Assembly (NCBI GenBank): GCA_964347265.1
Contig: CAYFXV010000002.1
Span: forward strand, 1 to 64,000
Direction: 5' to 3'
Source: CS1-C013 sp964347265
GTDB lineage: Archaea; Aenigmatarchaeota; Aenigmatarchaeia; Aenigmatarchaeales; Aenigmatarchaeaceae
DNA: 64,000 nucleotides
Translations under genes and position numbers: made by a program
Notes under the pieces: model-generated
Database searches by the model: none
What the model was told of the DNA's origin: nothing
The model's input: only the letters and a program-made list of their open reading frames with translations
In this document: positions 9,237 through 16,828 of the stretch, piece after piece
How the letters are laid out: every line of letters begins with the position of its first letter
Numbering within the stretch: position 1 is the first letter of the stretch

Positions 9237-10451
9237 ATGATAGACCCATTAACTATATTAATCTTTTTTGGTATAACAATAGTTTTAGGTTATGTTGGTT
9301 CCATTATTTTTGAAAGAACAAGAATACCAGATGTAGTTTGGTTATTATTATTTGGATTACTTGTAGGTCCTGTTTTCAATCTTATAGATAGAACAATTTT
9401 TATTTCAGCTTCTTCATTGCTTGGTGCAATAGCACTTTTAATAATTCTTTTTAATGCTGGTTTACACATGGATATTTATCAAATGCTAAATAAAATTTCT
9501 AGAGGTGTTTTACTTGTTTTACTAGGAATATTTTTGTCAATAGGCGGAATCACTTTTGTTTCTATTGCTTTTTTCGGTTTAGAATTCATGCATGCTTTAA
9601 TTTTTGGAGCAATGATATGTGGAACAAGTAGTGCTGCTGTTATTTCAATTGTAGACCCTTTAAAAATTAGAGATGGTATTAAAACTGTTTTAAAATTGGA
9701 ATCCATTTTATCTGATCCCATAGCAATTGTTCTTACAATTGCTTTAATTCAAATAACTACTGCAAGCACTCAACAAGTACCGTTAATTAATAGCTTAGCT
9801 AGCATGTATTCTGTTGCAGTTGTTGCTGGTTTATTTATAGGAGTTATTTGGCTGTTAATTTTGGATAAGATTAAAAGAAGAGAATTCGATTACATGCTAA
9901 CCTTGGCTGTGGTGTTCTTATTATACGTTTTTGCAGAATATATCGGTGGCAGTGGGGCAATATCAGCTTTAATGTTTGGTTTAGTTTTAGGTAATAGTTA
10001 TGCATTTTCAAAAATGTTAAAATTCAGGAAAAGATATAGAGTTCATAAAACATTAAAAAGATTTCATGGAGAAATTACATTCTTTATAAGGTCTTTCTTT
10101 TTTGTTTACTTAGGTTTAATAGCAACATTTAGTTTGACATATTTATTTTACGGTTTAATATTTTTAGTTGTTTTATTAATTATGAGACTTGCTGCTGTTC
10201 AGATAAGTACATATAAAATGAATATTACAAAAGTTGAAAGAAATGTAATGCGTTCAATGATGTCTAGAGGATTGGCAGCAGCTGTTTTAGCACAGATGCC
10301 TTTTATATATGGAATAGAAAATGCTGAAATTTTTTCAAATGTAGCTTTCCTAATAATACTTCTAACAGTTTTAATTACTACAATCTTTGTAAAAATTTTT
10401 TACAAGCCCGAATTTGAAATCGAAAAAAAGTTAAAAAAACGAAAAGTTTAA
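9237..10451 (+). CDS. Monovalent cation:proton antiporter (CPA family, NhaP/NapA/KefB-like)
   Basis: A 404-residue integral membrane protein with about 12 hydrophobic helices over its full length. Family-like stretches are FGLLVGPVFNLID, an ICGTSSAAVISIV segment in the position of the unwound helix, and a later MSRGLAAAVLAQMP near residue 344. It exchanges Na+ or K+ for H+ across the membrane. A TTTTTATATA box 25 bases before the ATG suggests a nearly leaderless mRNA. The ion cannot be decided from sequence alone. Confidence 0.8.
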   Translation: MIDPLTILIFFGITIVLGYVGSIIFERTRIPDVVWLLLFGLLVGPVFNLIDRTIFISASSLLGAIALLIILFNAGLHMDIYQMLNKISRGVLLVLLGIFLSIGGITFVSIAFFGLEFMHALIFGAMICGTSSAAVISIVDPLKIRDGIKTVLKLESILSDPIAIVLTIALIQITTASTQQVPLINSLASMYSVAVVAGLFIGVIWLLILDKIKRREFDYMLTLAVVFLLYVFAEYIGGSGAISALMFGLVLGNSYAFSKMLKFRKRYRVHKTLKRFHGEITFFIRSFFFVYLGLIATFSLTYLFYGLIFLVVLLIMRLAAVQISTYKMNITKVERNVMRSMMSRGLAAAVLAQMPFIYGIENAEIFSNVAFLIILLTVLITTIFVKIFYKPEFEIEKKLKKRKV

Positions 10452-10467
10452 AAAGAGTGGCAAATTA

Positions 10468-10475
10468 TTTATATA
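10468..10475 (+). promoter_or_regulatory. TATA box of the 16S rRNA gene
   Basis: TTTATATA, preceded by a purine-rich stretch, lies about 170 bases before the 16S 5' end. A start about 25 bases downstream would give a pre-rRNA leader of about 145 nt that includes the 5' strand of the processing stem. No other promoter-like element stands out before the rRNA. Confidence 0.55.
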
Positions 10476-10586
10476 TGCGCTTTTTATTGTCACATTTTTG
10501 GCGTTGGTTTGGATTTGGCATTTGCTTTTAATGAAAAACCATTTCAAATGTGACTAAAAATGAAGTCAGAAATGATTTTTTTGGCC

Positions 10587-10613
10587 GATGTAGTAAAGAT
10601 ATGATATTGTAAA
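10587..10613 (+). other. 5' strand of the 16S processing stem
   Basis: GATGTAGTAAAG (10587-10598) is exactly complementary to CTTTACTACATC at 12897-12908, and TTGTAAA (10607-10613) pairs with TTTACAA at 12885-12891. The two helices bracket the 16S gene with a small internal loop between them. This is the expected archaeal pre-16S processing stem, in which an internal-loop or bulge-helix-bulge motif is cut by the tRNA splicing endonuclease. Confidence 0.75.
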
Positions 10614-11350
10614 TGTATTGGAAATGAATGTGCAAACCCGCACAATTCCGGTTGATCCTGCCGGAGGTCACCGTTATCAGGTTTCGACTTAGCCATGCAA
10701 GGCGTGAGTCATCTGGACTCGCCAAACTGCTCAGTAACACGTAACTAACTTGCCCTCAAGTGGAGGATAATCCTGGAAAACTGGGGCTAATACTCCATAG
10801 CTGTTAAATGCTGGAATGCTTTAACAGCAAAAGCTACGGCGCTTGAGGATAGGGTTGCGGCCTATCATGGCAGTTGTGAGTATAAAGTACTCACAAACCT
10901 GTAACGGGTAGGGGCCATGAGAGTGGAAGCCTCGAGATGCCTTCTGAGACATGAAGGCAGGTCCTACGGGACGCAGCAGGCGCGAAAACTTTCCAATAGC
11001 TTAACGGCTGAGAAGGGAAGCCTGAGTGACTATGCACTGCATAGTCTTTTGTTTTGCCTAAAAAGCAAGACGAATAAGTGGTGGGTAAGACGGGTGGCAG
11101 CCGCCGCGGTAATACCCGCGCCACGAATGGTGACCGCTATTATTGGGTCTAAAGCGTCCGTAGCCGGTTCAACAAGTTCTTGGTGAAATCCAGCAGTTGA
11201 CTGTTGGGCTTGCTGAGAATACTGTTGAACTTGAGATCGGGAGAGGAAAGAGGTATTCCACGTGTAGGGGTTAAATCCTTTAATCCATGGAGGACCACCG
11301 GTGGCGAAGGCGTCTTTCTGGAACGAGTCCGACGGTGAGGGACGAAAGCT

Positions 11351-11386
<36 letters not shown>

Positions 11387-12081
11387 AGCTGTAAACGATG
11401 CCCGCTTGATGTTGCGAACTTTACGGGAGTTTGCAGTGTCGGAGCGTAGGTGTTAAGCGGGCCACCTGGGGAGTACGACCGCAAGGTTGAAACTTAAGGG
11501 AATTGGCGGGAGAGCACACAAGGGGTGGAGACTGCGGTTTAATCGGATTCAACGCCGAACATCTCACAAGGGTCGACAGCAGAATGAAGGTCATCCTGAA
11601 GGGCTTACCAGACAAGCTGAGAGGTGTTGCATGGCCATCGTCAGCTCGTACCTTGAGGCGTGCAGTTAAGTCTGTTAACGAGCGAGACCCACGCTGCCAT
11701 TTGCTATCATGTTCTAGATCCCAAAGATCAAAAACATGAGCACTATGGCAGGACCGCTGGTGAAAAACCAGAGGAAGGAGTGGGCGACGGTAGGTCCGTA
11801 TGGCCCAGATATCCTTGGCTACACGCGGTCTACAATGGTTGGGACAATGCGTTGCAACGCCGAAAGGCGAAGCAAATCGCCTAAACCCAGCCTCAGTTCA
11901 GATTGTGGGCTGTAACTCGCCCACATGAAGCCGGAATCCCTAGTAAGCAAATGTCATAATCATTTGCTGAATGCGTCCCTGCTCTTTGCACACACCGCCT
12001 GTCAAGCCATGCGAGTAGACTTTTGGTGAGGCTTAGCTTTAACTAAGTCGAGCCAAGGGTTTGCGAGTGGGGCTAAGTCAT

Positions 12082-12835
12082 AAATATGTTGTGACCTATG
12101 CTTGAGAAAGCATAGAAAAACTCGGCTATATGCGGGAAACTCCGTGTATCCCCTACTACCGAAAGTAGTAAATTAAATACAAAATTAACAAATCGGTAAA
12201 AATGTAAGGGTGCGGACAATCCGCAGGGAAGTCGCAAGTTAAACTTGTTGACCCCTCAGAGACTACACGCCGACTCCTACAGGCTGATAGGAAATGACTA
12301 AAGAATATTTACTTGGAGCACTACACGATGCAACTGAACGAAAATATACGTATAGACTTTCACAGAAAAACTACAAATATGTTAAGTTTATTGCCAAGTT
12401 AATAAGAAAAATTGGCTTTAAAGCTTGGACATACAGAGAAGGTAAAAAACGTGACCTGTATGTTGTTGAGTTCAGTAAAAGAGTCTTAGAAGGAACTAGA
12501 ATAAAAACAAAAAGAAACAAAATTGAATATATTCGAGGTTACTTTGATACTGAAGGCAGTGTACCAAAAAAACAAAGAGTCAGATTTTATATCTATTTCG
12601 CTCAAAACAATAAAAAAGACCTTGAAAATGTAAGAAAAATGTTAATTAGTTTGAATATAAAATGTGGCATTATACGTAATCCAAGTAAAAATAAACCAAC
12701 ATACTGGCGTTTTTATGTCAGTTCCAAATCATACATAAGATTTATAGAACTTGTTGGTTCATGGCATCCTAGAAAAAGTCAGCTGTTGAGGAAGATGATA
12801 TAGTCCATGCCTTATGGCGACATAGGGAAAACATG
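12082..12835 (+). mobile_element. Group I intron in 16S rRNA (after E. coli position 1498)
   Basis: The 754-nt insert follows group I rules. The 5' exon ends in U and the intron ends in G. Exon GTCAT (12077-12081) pairs with the guide GTGAC (12091-12095), giving a P1 helix with the required U-G wobble at the cut. P2 is a perfect 8-bp hairpin (12096-12115, GAGA loop). TGCGGGAAACTCC and AATCCGCAGGGAAGTC look like the P4/P6 core. GACTA (12261-12265) pairs with TAGTC (12801-12805) as P7. The LAGLIDADG gene sits between the P7 strands, in the P8 region. Exact joining restores AAGTCATAACAAGG. It is not a bulge-helix-bulge intron. Confidence 0.93.
12294..12803 (+). CDS. LAGLIDADG homing endonuclease in the intron
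   Basis: A 169-residue basic protein with two LAGLIDADG-type motifs: YLLGALHDAT (about 5-14) and YIRGYFDTEGS (about 82-92), each supplying an acidic catalytic residue. Two motifs in one chain suggest a monomeric enzyme that cuts the intronless 16S site and spreads the intron. The size is at the low end for two-motif enzymes. Its ATG follows the P7/P3 strand of the intron, and its stop codon TAG (12801-12803) is itself part of the P7 3' strand, so coding and ribozyme core overlap. The frame appears intact. Confidence 0.9.
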   Translation: MTKEYLLGALHDATERKYTYRLSQKNYKYVKFIAKLIRKIGFKAWTYREGKKRDLYVVEFSKRVLEGTRIKTKRNKIEYIRGYFDTEGSVPKKQRVRFYIYFAQNNKKDLENVRKMLISLNIKCGIIRNPSKNKPTYWRFYVSSKSYIRFIELVGSWHPRKSQLLRKMI

Positions 12836-12884
12836 AACAAGGTAGCCGTACTGGAAGGTGCGGCTGGATCACCTCCTTAATACT

Positions 12885-12908
12885 TTTACAAAGAACCTTT
12901 ACTACATC
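12885..12908 (+). other. 3' strand of the 16S processing stem
   Basis: TTTACAA (12885-12891) and CTTTACTACATC (12897-12908) are complementary to the two 5' segments at 10607-10613 and 10587-10598. The stem therefore encloses the whole 16S gene, intron included. Confidence 0.7.
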
Positions 12909-12925
12909 ATGATTTTTTCTTTTAT

Positions 12926-13510
12926 CTATTCTAAGATATAATACAGAATTGTTACAATCAATGCAAATACAACAGCAACAAATAAATCTATTTCATTTGT
13001 TAAAACATGTTGAAAGCTCATATACCAAGGCCAGTCAGCTCTTCCCCAATTCCATGCCATGTTATCTACTGCTCCATATAGAATGAATAATATAAACAAA
13101 GTTAAAAACAATAAAATTCCTCTTGACATTTTAATTGAGCCTATCATTCCCCCAAGTCCTCCAAAAATTAAACCAACTAAAGATAAATAAACAAGCATTG
13201 AATATTGGAGAATTGGTATATTCCCAATCATAGAAGTAAACCAATCCCCAACATAAACTTCAGTTTGTATTCCAGAAATTTCATGGATGTAACTTGAAAA
13301 ATAACTTACTGTAATACCACATAAAATACCGCCAATTAGTCCTGTTATTGTTCCATATTTTAAACCATCTAAAATTTTTTTACCATAACCAACATAAATT
13401 CCAGCAGCAAGACCTGCTATTATAGTTGAATAAATTGCTAACATGGGAACAAAGAATCCAATTAGAATTGACCAAATTGCGTATATGACTGCACCGTATA
13501 TTATTTTCAT
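12926..13510 (-). CDS. Membrane protein, paralog of the next gene
   Basis: A 194-residue protein with about five or six membrane helices, beginning with an uncleaved hydrophobic helix (IIYGAVIYAIWSILIGFF). Glycine-rich helices such as GTITGLIGGILCGI are repeated at the same positions in the upstream gene, and both share a late DN-A-W-WGRA segment, so the two arose by tandem duplication. Family and function are not recognised. It ends 46 bases from the 16S 3' end, convergently. Confidence 0.65.
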   Translation of the reverse strand: MKIIYGAVIYAIWSILIGFFVPMLAIYSTIIAGLAAGIYVGYGKKILDGLKYGTITGLIGGILCGITVSYFSSYIHEISGIQTEVYVGDWFTSMIGNIPILQYSMLVYLSLVGLIFGGLGGMIGSIKMSRGILLFLTLFILFILYGAVDNMAWNWGRADWPWYMSFQHVLTNEIDLFVAVVFALIVTILYYILE

Positions 13511-13518
13511 TAAATCAT

Positions 13519-14103
13519 CTAATAAATTTTTAAAACATAAGCTAAAATTGTTACTATGAATGCAAAAATCAAAGCCATTGAAATATCAATATAATGTGTT
13601 AAGACAACTGAAATGCTCCATTGTATTTCAGCTCTTCCCCACCACCATGCAACATTATCCAAAGCAGCATAAAAAATAAAAAGTGTGAATAAAGTTAAAA
13701 ACATAATAACTCTTTTCATTTTTTCTCTTGAACCAATTATACCACCAATTGATCCGAATATTAAACCAACTATAGCTAAAGCTGGAAGTGCAAAATATTG
13801 AATTGGAATTTTTATTAAATTTAGGAAAGGTGTTAGCCAAGCAGCCATTGAAACTTCTAATGGTATTCCAGAAATACTTGTTGTGTATGTTGTTACAATT
13901 CCATGAATAATTCCACCAATCAGTCCTACTAAGAAACCACTTATTAAAGCTGTGAAAAAATTATTTTTTCTACCAACATAAATACCAGCTACTAATGCAG
14001 AAATAATAGCTGCCCAAGGAGCTAGAATTGGAATAAAATAACCTATTAGAACAGACCAGATTACATATATCAAAGAAGCAAAAATAATTTTCTTTAATTT
14101 CAT
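13519..14103 (-). CDS. Membrane protein, paralog of the previous gene
   Basis: A 194-residue protein with about five or six membrane helices, paralogous over its full length to the gene at 12926 (shared starts K-I-I-[FY], GLIGGI and DN-A-W-WGRA motifs). The start is set at the ATG at 14103 (MKLKKIIF), because the open frame upstream of it runs through the tRNA-Ala gene and is not coding. The function is unknown; the pair lies between the rRNA and the pilus-like cluster. Confidence 0.65.
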   Translation of the reverse strand: MKLKKIIFASLIYVIWSVLIGYFIPILAPWAAIISALVAGIYVGRKNNFFTALISGFLVGLIGGIIHGIVTTYTTSISGIPLEVSMAAWLTPFLNLIKIPIQYFALPALAIVGLIFGSIGGIIGSREKMKRVIMFLTLFTLFIFYAALDNVAWWWGRAEIQWSISVVLTHYIDISMALIFAFIVTILAYVLKIY

Positions 14104-14147
14104 ATAAATTAATTGTTCTTGGTTAATAAAATTTTTATCAGAATTAA

Positions 14148-14231
14148 TGGACCGGGTGGGGATCGAACCCACAACCTCTACCTTTCTTGTTAAAATGCAA
14201 GGGTAGCGATCTTCCATTGATCTACCGGCCC
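14148..14231 (-). tRNA. tRNA-Ala (anticodon TGC) with a 12-nt intron
   Basis: The acceptor GGGCCGG/CCGGTCC, D-stem GATC/GATC, anticodon stem CTACC/GGTAG and T-arm GTGGG-TTCGATC-CCCAC form a tRNA-Ala. The anticodon loop is enlarged to 19 nt. CTTG/CAAG forms a central 4-bp helix with a three-base bulge on its 3' side (AAA) and CAT on its 5' side. Cutting each after its second base removes TTTTAACAAGAA from the standard 37/38 position and leaves the loop CTTGCAA. CCA is not encoded. Confidence 0.9.
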
Positions 14232-14277
14232 TTAGCTATATAATATAAAGAACATCATTTAAAAGTTTTAAAAAGAA

Positions 14278-14622
14278 TTATGAAGCACAACCACAGACTT
14301 GTCTGCACTCAGATGCACTTCCAGCAGTTACACCATAAAATGTTTCGCATAACATCTGCAAATTATCTGCAGCGCCAGGAACATCAAATGCAGGAACACC
14401 TGGTTCAGTACCATCCAATAATATAGTAGATGGTGTTGTTGTTGAACAACCAGCTTCCTCTCTCATTACTACTCCACATGCTGCAGCTTTTGCTGCTTCA
14501 ACATTTACACCAGTTGATCCTCCGGACCAACCACCCATCCATAAAGCAACAACTCCTAAAAGAACAAGCAAACCAAGTGCAATTATTATTAGAGCGGTTA
14601 TGGGTAATTCAACACCTTTCAT
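14278..14622 (-). CDS. Pilin-like protein with class III signal (MKGVELP)
   Basis: A 114-residue protein that begins MKGVELP followed by a long hydrophobic helix (about 8-32), the form of an archaeal type IV prepilin: a short charged start, cleavage after Gly, then the assembly helix. The extracellular part is small and has six Cys, including a CRQVCGC motif close to the C-terminus. It is homologous to the duplicated pilin-like genes at 14917 and 15935, which share the STILLDG segment. It is probably a structural or minor subunit of the appendage encoded downstream. Confidence 0.7.
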   Translation of the reverse strand: MKGVELPITALIIIALGLLVLLGVVALWMGGWSGGSTGVNVEAAKAAACGVVMREEAGCSTTTPSTILLDGTEPGVPAFDVPGAADNLQMLCETFYGVTAGSASECRQVCGCAS

Positions 14623-14703
14623 AATTTAATTATTGAAATTACTCATATATAAAACTTTAGAAAAAGACTAAAGGGCCAAAAAATCAAAGCCCTGAAAGCT
14701 GAA

Positions 14704-14817
14704 CTATTTTTTTCCTAGTATGATTTCAATTGAAGAAACGTTTAGTTTCTCTCCTTGTTCTGTTTCAACTTGTTCTGTTCCAATTGAAACATTTTTAACT
14801 TCTGCATTTGTTACAAA
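14704..14817 (-). pseudogene. Truncated alba copy (C-terminal 37 codons)
   Basis: These bases are identical to the last part of the intact alba gene (15363-15674), encoding FVTNAEVKNVSIGT onward to the stop. The N-terminal two thirds, including the DNA-binding lysine pair, are gone. An open frame continues upstream to 14889, but that part matches non-coding spacer in the other copy, so I treat it as a remnant rather than a gene. Confidence 0.75.
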
Positions 14818-14916
14818 ATAATTTAAAAAATAAGCCAGTCTTGCTTTTTTTATGTTTTTTTGTATATTAACAACTGCCATAACTGTCATAGTTTTACACT
14901 TTACTTGTTAAAAATA

Positions 14917-15270
14917 TTATCCAGAGCAACCACAAAGTTTTCTGCAATCACCAGCAGCTGCAACACCAAAATAATTGTCACATAATGCCAATAATGTGTC
15001 TGCGTTAGTGATAGAAGCATCATCATTAGCATCGAATGCTGGTAATCCTGTTACAGTACCATCCAATAATATAGTAGATGGATCTACAGTTATGCATCCA
15101 TTTGGATTCCTCATCACTCTTGTGCATCCTGCCTCTTTTGCTGCCTCTGAACTCATGACGCCTGCTGGTGTAACGAAACCACTAAAGTACAATGCAACAA
15201 CTCCTAACAAAACTATAACAGCAACTGCAACTACAACCAAAATATTTATTGGTAATTCAACACCTTTCAC
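14917..15270 (-). CDS. Pilin-like protein, duplicate 1
   Basis: A 117-residue protein starting at a GTG (15270) as MKGVELPINILVVV, with a GAGGTG ribosome site before it; an upstream GTG at 15279 lies inside that site. The features are a class III prepilin-type leader, a hydrophobic helix (about 7-30) and a short Cys-containing outer domain ending CRKLCGCSG. The protein is identical to the product of 15935-16288. Two identical pilin genes raise dosage and allow recombination between copies. Confidence 0.75.
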   Translation of the reverse strand: MKGVELPINILVVVAVAVIVLLGVVALYFSGFVTPAGVMSSEAAKEAGCTRVMRNPNGCITVDPSTILLDGTVTGLPAFDANDDASITNADTLLALCDNYFGVAAAGDCRKLCGCSG

Positions 15271-15362
15271 TGTTTTCACCTCTAATTTTTTATTGGCAAT
15301 CTTACATATAAAACTTTAGAAAAAGACTAAAGGGCCAAAAAATCAAAGCCCTGAAAGCTGAA

Positions 15363-15674
15363 CTATTTTTTTCCTAGTATGATTTCAATTGAAGAAACGT
15401 TTAGTTTCTCTCCTTGTTCTGTTTCAACTTGTTCTGTTCCAATTGAAACATTTTTAACTTCTGCATTTGTTACAAATTTGTTTTTTACTATTTCTGCAAC
15501 ATCTACTGCATGTGATATTGCTCTGCCTCTGGCTCTTAGTATTACATTATCTTTTCCATCATTAAATTGTGTTACACATGCAAGTACATAGCTCATTGCA
15601 GGTTTTTTTCCTACAAAGACGACGTTGCTTTCTCTTCTCTCCCCTCTTTTTTCTGTCATTTCTTCTTCTGCCAT
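15363..15674 (-). CDS. alba: Alba DNA/RNA-binding chromatin protein
   Basis: A 103-residue protein of the Alba family. VFVGKKPAMSYVLACV (about 19-34) holds the conserved lysine pair that contacts nucleic acid, and RARGRAISHAVDVAEIV (about 47-63) is the central helix. An unusual acidic-basic N-terminal tail of about 15 residues precedes the fold. It packs or protects DNA and RNA as dimers. It has its own promoter-like AT-rich region upstream and a GGGGGTG ribosome site. It lies within the duplicated unit, so it sits between pilin genes without an obvious functional link. Confidence 0.93.
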   Translation of the reverse strand: MAEEEMTEKRGERRESNVVFVGKKPAMSYVLACVTQFNDGKDNVILRARGRAISHAVDVAEIVKNKFVTNAEVKNVSIGTEQVETEQGEKLNVSSIEIILGKK

Positions 15675-15934
15675 TTGAACACCCCCGTATTCTGTTTTTA
15701 ATTTGTTATTGATTTAACATTGTTTTAGTTGCTCTAAATACTTCTTAATTTATTATTTCTAAAATTTAAAAACCTTTCATTTATTAATTTTAAAAAAGAA
15801 AAAAGTAAATTGCCTCTATTTTTAAAAGTGAGGCAAACACTACTAAAACAATACAATGTTGCTTTTTTTATGCTTTTTTGTATATTAACAACTGCCATAA
15901 CTGTCATAGTTTTACACTTTACTTGTTAAAAATA

Positions 15935-16288
15935 TTATCCAGAGCAACCACAAAGTTTTCTGCAATCACCAGCAGCTGCAACACCAAAATAATTGTCACA
16001 TAATGCCAATAATGTGTCTGCGTTAGTGATAGAAGCATCATCATTAGCATCGAATGCTGGTAATCCTGTTACAGTACCATCCAATAATATAGTAGATGGA
16101 TCTACAGTTATGCATCCATTTGGATTCCTCATCACTCTTGTGCATCCTGCCTCTTTTGCTGCCTCTGAACTCATGACGCCTGCTGGTGTAACGAAACCAC
16201 TAAAGTACAATGCAACAACTCCTAACAAAACTATAACAGCAACTGCAACTACAACCAAAATATTTATTGGTAATTCAACACCTTTCAC
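15935..16288 (-). CDS. Pilin-like protein, duplicate 2
   Basis: Identical in protein sequence to the gene at 14917-15270 (117 residues, MKGVELP leader, hydrophobic helix, Cys-containing tail ending CGCSG). The flanking bases are also identical out to 16313, which marks a recent duplication. The start is taken at the GTG at 16288 for the same reason as in copy 1. I infer that it is a subunit of the type IV pilus-like structure encoded by the cluster. Confidence 0.75.
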   Translation of the reverse strand: MKGVELPINILVVVAVAVIVLLGVVALYFSGFVTPAGVMSSEAAKEAGCTRVMRNPNGCITVDPSTILLDGTVTGLPAFDANDDASITNADTLLALCDNYFGVAAAGDCRKLCGCSG

Positions 16289-16370
16289 TGTTTTCACCTC
16301 TAATTTTTTATTGTTAATCTCATATATAAAGATTGTTATTGTCTAAAGAAGAATAAAAAATTGTTTTATC

Positions 16371-16793
16371 TTATGTTGGACATTTGCAAACATTTTCTTT
16401 ACAATTATCATTTAAATCGTCTTCAGTATTTCCGGGAGCACCAGTGATTCCATACCAGCATTCACATAATTTAAATAGGTTGTCTTGCGAAACACCCATA
16501 GAAGTGCAAGAATTAGGATTGCCAAAATCAACTACTGGTCCTCCATCTGTTGCGCCATCCTTATCTGCATCAAAATTATTTATAACAACTAATTTAGTTT
16601 TATCATGATTAAGTGGGTCACAACCGCCTATTGATGATAGCATTTGACATGCATTATTTTTCACGGTTTCTAAAGTTGCTGTTTGAGAACTAGGAGGCCA
16701 TGTGGTATAAAACAAACCTATGAGTGCTACCAAGACTACTAAAACTAATATAATTACTGCCAAAGTGCTTAGTGGTAATTCAAGACCTTTCAT
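16371..16793 (-). CDS. Pilin-like protein with class III signal (MKGLELP)
   Basis: A 140-residue protein starting MKGLELPLSTLAVIILV, the same prepilin-type leader as its neighbours, then a hydrophobic helix to about residue 30 and an outer domain with paired Cys (CQM, GGCD, LCECW, CKENVCKCP). An in-frame ATG three codons upstream (16802) is an alternative start. It is related in layout, but not closely in sequence, to the duplicated pilins. It is the last small subunit before the giant surface proteins. Confidence 0.7.
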   Translation of the reverse strand: MKGLELPLSTLAVIILVLVVLVALIGLFYTTWPPSSQTATLETVKNNACQMLSSIGGCDPLNHDKTKLVVINNFDADKDGATDGGPVVDFGNPNSCTSMGVSQDNLFKLCECWYGITGAPGNTEDDLNDNCKENVCKCPT

Positions 16794-16828
16794 AGATATC
16801 ATTTTGTTATTTTCTGATATAAATCTTT

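Larger units (their letters stand above)
14647..16313. repeat. Recent tandem duplication (alba + pilin-like unit), one copy internally deleted
   Basis: Two blocks occur twice. 14647-14817 equals 15306-15476 (171 bp), and 14841-15295 equals 15859-16313 (455 bp, one difference seen near 14856). The unit is the alba 3' end, a spacer and the pilin-like gene. In the first copy, about 380 bp holding the alba 5' part is missing and is replaced by 23 unrelated bases (14818-14840). The near identity of coding and non-coding bases points to a very recent event, or to an assembly effect. Confidence 0.85.

Noticed and set aside
12082..12835. Archaeal bulge-helix-bulge type rRNA intron
   Set aside because: The junction follows the U...G rule and P1, P2 and P7 helices fit a group I ribozyme, while I see no two-bulge motif at the exon borders.
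14104..14217. N-terminal extension of the membrane protein at 13519
   Set aside because: The extra codons run through the tRNA-Ala gene; the paralog starts at the equivalent of 14103.
14704..14889. A separate 61-residue gene
   Set aside because: Its C-terminal part is an exact piece of alba and its N-terminal part matches non-coding spacer of the duplicated unit; it is a pseudogene remnant.
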